Shown here in pieces: positions 1-8,360 of a stretch of DNA of 64,000 nt. The position numbers were made by a program, and so were the translations under genes. The notes beneath the pieces are model-generated. The model saw only the letters and a list, made by a program, of their open reading frames with translations. It made no database searches and was not told the DNA's origin. The number at the start of each line of letters is the position of its first letter. Position 1 is the first letter of the stretch. This stretch comes from Methylomarinum vadi (GTDB lineage: Bacteria > Pseudomonadota > Gammaproteobacteria > Methylococcales > Methylomonadaceae): the NCBI RefSeq assembly GCF_000733935.1, contig NZ_JPON01000001.1:1674001-1738000 (forward strand), in the 5' to 3' direction.

Positions 1-141
1 AGATTTATCCAGCGCCTAAAAATTTCATTGGCTATGATTCATATCATCTTCGTTAATGTAGGTGATGGATGAACGGCATGCTCTTATAGGCGCCCCTGTG
101 CCGAAATTTACCATATGATGAATATAAAGCGACATCTTCAG

Positions 142-1899
142 TCAATCCAACGCCTCCAACCAAGCCGACTGATACGGATATAACTTAAGTTTGCGGGTTC
201 CCTTGCTGAGAGCGGTCCGTTCGATTAAATCTCTCCATACGCCTGAACCGGAAGCTAAAGGATGTTTGGGGAGCTGCAATGTCTGAACTTCCGGAGTGAT
301 GTTGCTGACCGACAGAATACGTTGTTGCTGATCAGGACTGATACGCCAAAAGGCGAACAAACTATCTCCCAGAGAAATAGTTTCTTGTCTCGCATCGGGG
401 TGGAAGGCGGGTTGTTTGCGGCGGATTCTAAACAAGCGCTTCAATTCGTGAAAAGTCATGGCATTCGACGAAGACGGGTTGTTTAACAAATCCAGCAATT
501 CATTATATTGCCATTTGCGCCGGTTGATGGTGCGCGTTCGACCGCTTTGCTCGACACCTTGATAGTTGTTGGGGGTTGCGGTCAGGCTATGGATGTAAAG
601 TGCCGGAATACCCTGGAGCGCCAGCATGATGGTGTGGGCGCAGATGAATCTCTGCACTTGGTAATTGTCTAGCCCTTTGCGGGTACCCTTCAAGGCATCG
701 AACAAAGTAATGTTTATTTCGTAAGGAGATTCTTTGCCAAATTGATCGCTACGCATGCTGACATAGCCTCCATACTGGTGCATCGCATCGACTAACGATA
801 ATACTTCCTGTTCCGGCAAGATTCCTTCTGCAGGACGCAAACCGATGCCGTCATGGGAGGCGATAAAGTTCAGATAGGTGCATTGTTTTTGCGGCCGCGG
901 GGTATCTTTGGCCCATTGGCTCAGAAAATGGCTGTTACCGTGATGTAGTGCATGCAGTAATAATGGCGGTAGGGTAAATTGATAGACCATGTGGGCTTCA
1001 TCACTGTTACCGAAATAACTCAGATTCTCCCCGTTCGGCACATTGGTTTCGGTAATCAAAATAGTGCCCGGCGCAACAACATCGACGATATCCCGTAACA
1101 ACTTGACCACTTCATGGGTTTCGCGCAGATTGATGCAACGTGTGCCAATTTTTTTCCACAAAAAAGCGACCGCATCAAGACGGATAAATCGTGCGCCCTT
1201 GGAGATATACAATAATAAAATATCGATAAATTCAAATAGCACATCCGGATTGCTAAAATTGACATCGATTTGGTCCTCGCCGAATGTCGCCCATACATGA
1301 TGGACCCCTTCGTGGGTGTGGGCGGGAACAAGCACCGGCGTACTTCGTGGCCGCACCACCATGGAGACATCCGTGTCCGGCGGCATATCGATAAAATAAT
1401 GGCAGCCTGGCTCTTTTCGGCTGAGAAAGTCGATGAACCATAGATTTTCACGTGAGACATGATTGATCACTAAATCGGTCATCAGATGGAAATTTTTACT
1501 GATACGTTCGATATCCGACCACTCGCCCAACTGGGGGTCGACCGTTTTATAGTCGATGACTGCAAAGCCGTCATCCGAACTATAAGGAAAATAAGGCAAC
1601 ACATGTACGCTATTGATGCAATCCTGCAAATGCAAAGTGAGAAATTCGTACAGTGTTTGCAGGGGTTTTTCATTGACTTGTTGTACTGTGTCGCCATAGG
1701 TAATCAGAATGATATCCTGCTCGTTCCATTGTTCTTCTTTTAATGGAGCGGGATGGGGAGGCACTTCTTGCAACCGCTCTAATAAACGCTCCATTAATTC
1801 ATGAGTACGTTCTAATCCGTACAAAAATTGCAGTCGAGCTTCCGCTTTTTGGGTAAACCAGTGAGGTAATTCATTGTTGGGGCGGGAAACGCTATTCAT
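142..1899 (-). CDS. GH13 sugar phosphorylase (sucrose/glucosylglycerate phosphorylase-like)
   Basis: Predicted 585-aa enzyme of the alpha-amylase superfamily, GH13_18-like, which uses phosphate to cleave a glucosyl disaccharide or glucosylglycerate to glucose-1-phosphate. Visible motifs are the nucleophile region FIRLDAVAF (Asp about 242), the acid/base region LITETNVPNGEN (Glu about 284) and the transition-state region NFIASHDGIG (Asp about 349), all in the order expected for GH13. The start is placed at the ATG at 1897-1899, preceded by AAGGA. The longer upstream reading (623 aa) has an N-terminus unlike the family and runs into the neighbouring gene. The ATG overlaps the TGA of the upstream sensor gene (ATGA), so the two are probably translationally coupled. 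The exact substrate cannot be read from the sequence. Confidence 0.85.
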   Translation of the reverse strand: MNSVSRPNNELPHWFTQKAEARLQFLYGLERTHELMERLLERLQEVPPHPAPLKEEQWNEQDIILITYGDTVQQVNEKPLQTLYEFLTLHLQDCINSVHVLPYFPYSSDDGFAVIDYKTVDPQLGEWSDIERISKNFHLMTDLVINHVSRENLWFIDFLSRKEPGCHYFIDMPPDTDVSMVVRPRSTPVLVPAHTHEGVHHVWATFGEDQIDVNFSNPDVLFEFIDILLLYISKGARFIRLDAVAFLWKKIGTRCINLRETHEVVKLLRDIVDVVAPGTILITETNVPNGENLSYFGNSDEAHMVYQFTLPPLLLHALHHGNSHFLSQWAKDTPRPQKQCTYLNFIASHDGIGLRPAEGILPEQEVLSLVDAMHQYGGYVSMRSDQFGKESPYEINITLFDALKGTRKGLDNYQVQRFICAHTIMLALQGIPALYIHSLTATPNNYQGVEQSGRTRTINRRKWQYNELLDLLNNPSSSNAMTFHELKRLFRIRRKQPAFHPDARQETISLGDSLFAFWRISPDQQQRILSVSNITPEVQTLQLPKHPLASGSGVWRDLIERTALSKGTRKLKLYPYQSAWLEALD

Positions 1900-2867
1900 G
1901 ACGAGAATTCCTTGGAGTTTTTTCGTTTTAATAACATTACTTCGGATTTGCTGCCAAGATAGATGTAGACAGCTAAAGATAGCAGCAGAAAGCCGGCCGC
2001 CAAAATCACCCATACCGCCTGAATAATATGTTCTCCACTTTCTTTCAAGGCCGATTTAAAAATCATTAGCAATGCCTCGATCGACACGGCGATGATGATG
2101 GCGGCGATGAAGCGGGTAATGGTGCGGCGGGTTGAACTGTGGCGCAGAATATCTTTATATAACAGCACTTCTTCTTCCAGGGTGGTTTTACCCAGATCGA
2201 AAATAGCCAATGCTAAAGTCAAATAAATCACGACGCCGAACGGCAGCAGTTTGTTTTCATCGTTAGTCAGCAGAGGGTGGATAACTAGCCAACACTCCTT
2301 AGCCGCTAAGTACAAAAGTAGGAAGGCCACGCTGAATAGACCGGTGACGATAATTGAATAGATTGCTTTGAAATAAGGTTCAAAATGAATTCGTTTACTA
2401 TCGCCAGTTAAAAAAGAAATCGTTGTCGCTAAATCAATGTCGAGTACGATAACACCTTTAATGCTATGGTCTTCATTATTCATTTTAATGCTGGCGGAGA
2501 CACAAAGTTCTCGTCTCACACTGGATAAATAGGGTTCCGTCACAACGACCGAATCGGATTTAATCGCCTTGAGATAATAAGGGCGGTTACTACGATCGGT
2601 TCCGCGTCCTGTTTTCGGACTGCGTCTAAAATGGCTGCCAGGGACGTTGGTAGAGATCTGTTTTCCCTTCTCATCCAATAAATACAGCAAGCTTATAAAG
2701 GGGTAGTAATTACATAAGGAATTCAGTTGTTCAATCAATTCGTGTTGATTTTGTTCGAACATCTTGGGGTCGGCAAAACAGCTCAGGATCGAAGAAAGTA
2801 GATGATGTATGGCGCTGCGATGTTCCTCGTACTTTTCGATAACGTTAATATGACTCATTCTTGACAT
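1896..2867 (-). CDS. PDC/Cache-like membrane sensor protein
   Basis: About 323 aa. The N-terminal half contains a PDC/Cache-like extracytoplasmic sensor pattern: a GRGTDRSNRPYYLKA segment, a TEPYLSSV segment and a GVIVLDIDL strand. It is followed by hydrophobic segments around FKAIYSIIVTGLFSVAFLLL, LLPFGVVIYLTLALAI, FIAAIIIAVSIEALLMI and VWVILAAGFLLLSLAVYIYL. No kinase, GGDEF or methyl-accepting domain follows, so output must pass through a partner or the membrane part itself. The gene overlaps the GH13 phosphorylase by ATGA, which suggests joint expression. The start is uncertain: ATG at 2865-2867 is chosen, another ATG lies 9 bases downstream and a TTG lies at 2931-2933; none has a strong ribosome-binding site. 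Confidence 0.6.
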   Translation of the reverse strand: MSRMSHINVIEKYEEHRSAIHHLLSSILSCFADPKMFEQNQHELIEQLNSLCNYYPFISLLYLLDEKGKQISTNVPGSHFRRSPKTGRGTDRSNRPYYLKAIKSDSVVVTEPYLSSVRRELCVSASIKMNNEDHSIKGVIVLDIDLATTISFLTGDSKRIHFEPYFKAIYSIIVTGLFSVAFLLLYLAAKECWLVIHPLLTNDENKLLPFGVVIYLTLALAIFDLGKTTLEEEVLLYKDILRHSSTRRTITRFIAAIIIAVSIEALLMIFKSALKESGEHIIQAVWVILAAGFLLLSLAVYIYLGSKSEVMLLKRKNSKEFSS

Positions 2868-3960
2868 AAGAATACCGGTAAATTGCCCAGGGAAAATATT
2901 ATTCGACTCGCTTTGACTAAATACAGGAAGCAATTATTGTTCCTCTATGAGTTGACAATGGAGAGGGAATGCTTTGATTGTTTGATAGTTAAGCGGATTA
3001 GGCCCAGCAAATTTCTATCTATTCAGATATTAGGCTAAGGTTTGCTAGTTACTTATCGATCGGTAGTTCGATTTGAGGGCATGTAGAAAAAAATTTTGAT
3101 TCAACATAGTGCATAAGCACTTTTTTGGGGCAACAGTCCTAACCGGTGTTTTATCATAATGGGAACTAGGATGAATAAAAATGTATTATAAAATCATATG
3201 CTTACGAAATAATCAAGAAATGGCATCATTAATGCTGTAAGTTAATCATACATTGCTGGCAATGTATTTACCCTAGTCTCTTCTTGATGTTGTTATTAAA
3301 GCATTGGCGCTTTAACCCTCTCCTCCTCACGGGTTATCGCGCCTTTTTTATGTTCAGGAATTATTTGATTGAAAGGATTCACAGTTGTCGTTGGAAACGC
3401 GCCGGCTGGTGTCAAGCAGTTAAAGAAATCTGGGCACGATAACCCGCTATTTCGAATTCTCTCTTTGGCGACGAAGCGCATAAGCCTTATAAGCGCGATC
3501 AATTATGCAAATATTAGATGGGAGCGAATGGTTTTTCGGCGCTTGGCATCGCCTTCCTTGGTGGTCAAAGCAAACATCTGTCTTGTCGCCTATACTTCTT
3601 AAGCAAGTAACTAATAGTCCAAGAAATATTTTCTCAATATTACGCTGAATAGTTATAAACAAAAAATATTCGCATTAATCGAGGTATTTGATGGGAATGA
3701 CTTGAAAGCAACCCCCGAACAAAGCATTGCGCTCATCGACCTTGGTTTATTGAAAGGGGATCGTGTTAGCAATGCACTGCATGCAAGGCCCATATGGCCA
3801 TGATAAAACACTCGCCACGGTTGATAAGTCGCCAAATAAGCAAAAGAGCGGGCCACTTATGATTGGAGAAGATGTTTCGGTAAGATATCAAGGTGGGGGT
3901 GACCGAAATTTGACCGTTTTCGTGAGGTAATTGCAAGAAAAAAGAAAATCTAGGCGCGGG
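2868..3960. other. Intergenic stretch, no convincing gene
   Basis: About 1.1 kb of A/T-rich DNA between the sensor gene and the IS200-like element. Short open frames are present on both strands but none has a recognisable domain plus a start signal. A plus-strand frame at about 3612-3793, without a start codon, translates into coding-looking sequence (IFALIEVFDGNDLKATPEQS). It may be a decayed gene fragment. No function is proposed. Confidence 0.4.
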
Positions 3961-4535
3961 ACTAAACAACCACCCGCTCAAGCGGGTGGGTTCCAATAAC
4001 GGACTGAAAGTCCGGATACGCGTCGACTAAACGACGCGTCTTAGTCGGGCTCCATCTTGAAATTATCGTTTGGATTAGGTTCAAAGTGATGCTCCAAATA
4101 TTGCTTTATCATCTCATCAGTCATTTGCCCCACTGTGGCGCAAAAATAACCGCGGGCTCAAAAATGTCGACCCCAATATCGCTTTTTCAAGTGCGGGAAC
4201 TCTTCGAACAGATAGCTCGAAGTTCGTCCCTTGATTCGCCTCATGATTTCGCTTGGGGCCATAGTCGGCGGCGCACTCACCAAAATGTGCACATGATCTT
4301 TGCTCACGACACCTTTGATAATCCGTATCTCAAAGGCTTCGCATGTCTGCCGCACCAAGTCTCTCACTCGTTCGGCTATTTCATCCTTCAGCACTTTATA
4401 ACGATACTTCGTAACCCAAACAAAATGATACTCAATTTGGTAAACCGTATGGCTGCCGTATCTATAGTCCATCGCCACCTCCTTGGGCAAATTATCGCAG
4501 CTAAAGCTGACCGGCTAAAGCCGGTGGTTTAAACC
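3961..4535 (-). mobile_element. IS200/IS605-type insertion sequence (single tnpA)
   Basis: The element holds one Y1 transposase gene flanked by small imperfect palindromes typical of IS200/IS605 subterminal hairpins. These are ACCGGCTaaAGCCGGT at about 4510-4525 on the left-end side and CCACCCGCTcaAGCGGGTGG at about 3970-3989 on the right-end side, plus a second hairpin (GGACTgaaAGTCC) at about 4000-4013. No terminal inverted repeats or target duplication are expected in this family and none is seen. The outer boundaries are approximate. Confidence 0.7.
4041..4490 (-). pseudogene. tnpA: IS200/IS605 TnpA transposase with an internal stop
   Basis: The frame encodes a Y1 (HUH) transposase. It contains EYHFVWVTKYRYKVL, the HUH pair in DHVHILVS and the SEIMRRIKGRTSSYL segment. 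A TGA at 4158-4160 interrupts it after GRHF, where relatives have Trp (HFWARGYF), so TGG to TGA is the likely lesion. The same frame continues ARGYFCATVGQM... and then KQYLEHHFEPNPND to a TAA at 4041-4043, which gives the usual length of about 149 codons. The tyrosine in KQYLEHH, presumably the catalytic one, lies beyond the stop, so the 110-aa product should be inactive unless the stop is read through. An inner ATG seven codons in (DYRYGSH) may be the real start. Confidence 0.8.
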
Positions 4536-4833
4536 TTATGATGGATAATTAAGACGTTTTCATGGAATAGACAATTGTTGATATAAGCAATCTAAATAAT
4601 CAAGTACGCCATGGTTCAACCAAATGGTCGATAAGTGGTGGCTCTTCAAGGGTTATGAGAAATGAACGACATTTTGGTAAGCATTGCTTTATTTTGGTGC
4701 GGCGATATCCTCACGTTATTTAGGGTTCTTGGAAAATATAATAAAATCAATATATTGTAATTCTTCCGGATGATGGCATGTTTAGTGCTATAAAAGTGAT
4801 TATCTCACTTGCGCTTAGCCGAAGGGTACCAGC

Positions 4834-6285
4834 ATGTCTAGAATTTGGGACAATTATCAGACTGATGTCTCATACGACGAATTGATGTTCTCGAGTTTTC
4901 AACCTCGGCAGGGAAGTCACAGTCTATGCCAATATCTCAATGCATTAACTCGAGAAAGTATTGAAAAACGCAAGATTGCCGCCGAGCTTGCTATTTTGGA
5001 AATGGGAATCAGTTTTACCGTTTATAGCGACGAAGGCAATATCGACCGTGCCTGGCCGTTCGATATCATTCCCCGCATCATAGAGGCTGACGAATGGCGT
5101 TTCATCGAAAAGGGCTTGAAACAGCGGCTGCGGGCGCTCAATTGTTTCCTTAACGATGTCTATGACAAACAGGAATTCATCAAGGAAGGTCTGATTCCGT
5201 CGGAAATTATCAATAGTTCCAAAAATTTTCGCCATCAGTGCGTGGGCATGAAACCGCGACATAACGTATGGGCGAACATCTGCGGAAGCGACTTGGTGCG
5301 TGACAAAGACGGTACTATGTACGTGCTGGAAGACAATCTTAGAGTACCGTCAGGCGTTTCATATATGCTCGAGAACCGAGTGATTACCAAACGGGTATTT
5401 CCCGAATTATTGGAAAATATCGATATCCTACCGATCGACGATTATCCGGCCCAGCTCTATGAAATGTTATGTTCGATCGCTCCGGTTCAGGTATCGTCTC
5501 CGCAAATTGTCGTACTGACGCCGGGAATTTATAACTCGGCTTATTTCGAACATGCTTTTCTGGCTCAACAAATGGGGGCCAGGTTGGTGGAAGGTTCGGA
5601 CTTGGTGGTCGAGGAAGACGAGTGTGTTTATATGCGCACTATCGAGGGATTAACAAAAGTCGACGTCATCTATCGCCGCATCGACGACGAATTCCTCGAT
5701 CCCGAGGTTTTTAGGAAAGATTCGATTTTGGGCGTTCCGGGATTGATGCGCGCCTGGCGGGCGGGCAACGTGGCGCTGGCGAATGCGCCGGGTGCGGGGG
5801 TAGCCGATGATAAGGTGGTTTACGCCTATGTCCCTGAAATGATTCGCTTTTATCTGAATGAGGAAGCATTGTTGCCCAATGTACCGACTTATCTCTGTGC
5901 CGAACCGGAGCAATTGCATTATGTCATGCAGCACCTGGATGAATTGGTAGTCAAGCCCGCTAACGAATCAGGTGGCTACGGCATGTTGATCGGCCCACAG
6001 GCAACATCGAAACAGCTGGCCGCGTTTCGCGAGGTAATGAAAAAAAATCCCCGCAATTATATAGCTCAACCCACCTTGAGTATTTCAACCTCACCAACCT
6101 TGTGTAACGACAAAGTGGAACCCAGGCACGTCGATTTACGCCCTTTCATACTGCAAGGGGAGGATATCTTTGTTACGGCCGGTGGCTTGACCCGGGTTGC
6201 GATGAAAAAAGGTTCGTTAGTGGTGAATTCCTCGCAAGGTGGTGGCAGCAAGGATACCTGGATTATCAATGTGGAGAAACGCTAA
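4834..6285 (+). CDS. Circularly permuted ATP-grasp family protein
   Basis: 483 aa, matching the circularly permuted ATP-grasp type 2 family (DUF404/DUF407). Diagnostic segments are the N-terminal RAWPFDIIPRII, the central YVLEDNLRVPSGVSYMLENR, the VVKPANESGGYGMLIG nucleotide-binding loop and the C-terminal GGLTRVA...SSQGGGSKDTW. Family members are presumed to form peptide-like or amide bonds; no substrate is established. Its TAA overlaps the ATG of the next gene by one base (TAATG), the usual pairing with an alpha-E protein, so the two act as an operon. The start is the ATG at 4834. Confidence 0.85.
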   Translation: MSRIWDNYQTDVSYDELMFSSFQPRQGSHSLCQYLNALTRESIEKRKIAAELAILEMGISFTVYSDEGNIDRAWPFDIIPRIIEADEWRFIEKGLKQRLRALNCFLNDVYDKQEFIKEGLIPSEIINSSKNFRHQCVGMKPRHNVWANICGSDLVRDKDGTMYVLEDNLRVPSGVSYMLENRVITKRVFPELLENIDILPIDDYPAQLYEMLCSIAPVQVSSPQIVVLTPGIYNSAYFEHAFLAQQMGARLVEGSDLVVEEDECVYMRTIEGLTKVDVIYRRIDDEFLDPEVFRKDSILGVPGLMRAWRAGNVALANAPGAGVADDKVVYAYVPEMIRFYLNEEALLPNVPTYLCAEPEQLHYVMQHLDELVVKPANESGGYGMLIGPQATSKQLAAFREVMKKNPRNYIAQPTLSISTSPTLCNDKVEPRHVDLRPFILQGEDIFVTAGGLTRVAMKKGSLVVNSSQGGGSKDTWIINVEKR

Positions 6286-7244
6286 TGTTATCCCGCTCGG
6301 CAGAACGTATTTATTGGTTGGCTCGTTATCTGGAAAGAACCGAAAATTCAGCCCGTTTAATCAGCGTTTATATGAATTTATTGCTGGATTTGCCTAAGGG
6401 CGTGGAAATGGGGTGGCCGCAATTAATTCGGATCAACGGTTGTGAAGCGCTATTCTACGAACATTACAAAGCCGCAAGTGAGCGTAATGTCGCGAAATTT
6501 CTTTTGGTGGATAATGACAATCCTATTTCGCTTTATTCATCCTTGAGTTTTGCCCGCGAAAACATGCGTACTACGCGCGAACTGCTTCCCGATGAGGCCT
6601 GGGAGCAAGTCAATGAGATGTATCTTTTTGCTAAAAACAACTTGGACACCGTAACTAATCGTCGTGGCAGAGTGTTGTTTCTGAATGAAATCATGGAAGG
6701 GTGTCAACGCTTTACCGGCCTGTTGTCAGGTTATATGAGCCATAATCACCCATACCGTTTTATCCGCCTGGGGCGGAATATCGAGCGCGCCGACATGAGT
6801 AGCCGCATTTTGGAACTGGCGACCTTGTTGTTGTCGGAATCGCGTAGCCATGAAATGCGACAATATGAAAGCATCTTGTGGATGAATATCCTGCAGACCC
6901 TCAATGCCCTGTTGATGTATCGGCAACATGTAGGTAGCCGAGTCAAAGGGGACGACGTGTTGAACTATCTGTTACGCGATACCGCGTTACCCCGTGCGAT
7001 CGGATGTTGTATCCATGAAATAGACGATGCCATTCGGTTATTGCCGAATCATGACGCGTTGCCGGAAAAATTAGCCGAATTAGACAAATACGTTCAAAGT
7101 ATCGACACGCAAAAAACCACCCAATACCAATTGCGCTCCATTTTGGACGATTTGCAAAGTCGCTTAGCCGACCTGCATAACGATATTTCGGAAAACTGGT
7201 TCCTATCCCAGGAACAGTCGCAGTTTCAGGCGATGGAGAGTTAA
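6285..7244 (+). CDS. Alpha-E domain protein (DUF403)
   Basis: 319 aa and largely alpha-helical. The N-terminus MLSRSAERIYWLARYLERTEN and the later GRNIERADMSSRILE are hallmarks of the alpha-E (DUF403) family. This family is almost always encoded next to a circularly permuted ATP-grasp protein, as here with a 1-base overlap. The biochemical role is unknown; a joint peptide-ligase-like or protein-modifying pathway is the usual suggestion. The transglutaminase and proteasome-like genes that often complete this operon are not next to it. Confidence 0.85.
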   Translation: MLSRSAERIYWLARYLERTENSARLISVYMNLLLDLPKGVEMGWPQLIRINGCEALFYEHYKAASERNVAKFLLVDNDNPISLYSSLSFARENMRTTRELLPDEAWEQVNEMYLFAKNNLDTVTNRRGRVLFLNEIMEGCQRFTGLLSGYMSHNHPYRFIRLGRNIERADMSSRILELATLLLSESRSHEMRQYESILWMNILQTLNALLMYRQHVGSRVKGDDVLNYLLRDTALPRAIGCCIHEIDDAIRLLPNHDALPEKLAELDKYVQSIDTQKTTQYQLRSILDDLQSRLADLHNDISENWFLSQEQSQFQAMES

Positions 7245-7316
7245 GCTGGATAGTTACGACAATTTATCGACACTTTAATTTAATCCTTCAAAATTCCCTT
7301 TTAACCTTTTCCAGCA

Positions 7317-8237
7317 TTATTGTTTGGTTTTAGAGCGAGGCAAATCAATCTTCAGAACAAAATGATCCCGTTCTGGCAAATCGTTGATCTCAATATCTTC
7401 AATATCGATATCCAATTTATCCAACCACTTAGATTTAATTTCATTGCCCCAACCACTAATATCCAACCTTTGCTGATCATATTTAATATCTACAACATTC
7501 ATCTCCTCGGGCAATGCCGATAAAATATAACCAGTCAATTCCACTGCTTCTTTAGCACTCATCTTATTCAACTCTTGAAAGCCGCTCAATGCGGCATTCA
7601 TGTGGGCAATGGCCCGGCGCTTTTGGATTAAGGGCTTAGCCCTTGCTCTCAATTGCTGTATTTGCTCTTGTTTTAAAGCGCTCACCGCCTCAAAATGAGT
7701 ATTCCAAGAGCCATAGGCGAAAAATAAAGTACCTCCCAATAGTAAACAAAGACCGCCTAGCAGAATTTTTACCGGATTAAAGTAAGCTTTTTTACCAAGA
7801 AAGTCGTATAAAAAACCTTCAGATGTCCATTTTTGGAGCGCCTGACAAATCGCCAGCTGGTCAAAATCGCTTACCAAGATATTTACGCAGGGAACGGGTA
7901 ATTTAATGGAACCCAGAAAGTCTTTTTTCAGAGCGAATAAGTAACGTTCATCCTTCCTAGTCCCTAACGCATAATCATAATCATCAATCTCGAAAGGAAA
8001 CAATCCGGCACAGGCTGCCAAAAAAGCCGATTTATTGATTTGCTTTTTATCAATAAATTGAAATTTCCGTCTAAAAGGAATGTCGCTGTCCACAATGACA
8101 ATGGCTTTCTTTTTGCCTTTTAATGTCGGTACCGAATTGATTTCGAATGCACCATTCCAGCCGAATTTGATGGCATAAAAATGCAAGTTTTTATCACGAT
8201 CAATAAAAACAATTTGCCAAGAAAAAAAATAAATCAC
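7317..8237 (-). CDS. GspL/PilN-like type II secretion assembly protein
   Basis: 306 aa. The N-terminal part (about residues 1-150) is soluble and resembles the cytoplasmic domain of GspL/PilM-type proteins. One membrane span follows at about 155-175 (ILLGGLCLLLGGTLFF), and a periplasmic part with a coiled segment and a PilN-like ferredoxin fold (LPEEMNVVDIKYDQQRLDISG) completes it. It lies immediately downstream of the secretin gene and ends this minus-strand arm, so a role as the GspL inner-membrane link to the GspE ATPase is likely. Sequence similarity by eye is weak; context carries the assignment. The start is a GTG and is uncertain. Confidence 0.55.
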   Translation of the reverse strand: MIYFFSWQIVFIDRDKNLHFYAIKFGWNGAFEINSVPTLKGKKKAIVIVDSDIPFRRKFQFIDKKQINKSAFLAACAGLFPFEIDDYDYALGTRKDERYLFALKKDFLGSIKLPVPCVNILVSDFDQLAICQALQKWTSEGFLYDFLGKKAYFNPVKILLGGLCLLLGGTLFFAYGSWNTHFEAVSALKQEQIQQLRARAKPLIQKRRAIAHMNAALSGFQELNKMSAKEAVELTGYILSALPEEMNVVDIKYDQQRLDISGWGNEIKSKWLDKLDIDIEDIEINDLPERDHFVLKIDLPRSKTKQ

Positions 8238-8360
8238 GTCAACGAAGTAAGCAAGATAAAACAGTTAAGGCATCGCGCCCAGAATGCCTTAACGACTCTG
8301 AATTTATCCTCTGAATAAGTCCGTGGCAATTTAATTACCCCGAAAACAATCATAGTGGCG

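Noticed and set aside
3369-3602. Plus-strand 77-codon frame in the 2.9-4.0 kb gap
   Set aside because: No recognisable domain or RBS, and competing frames on the other strand of similar length.
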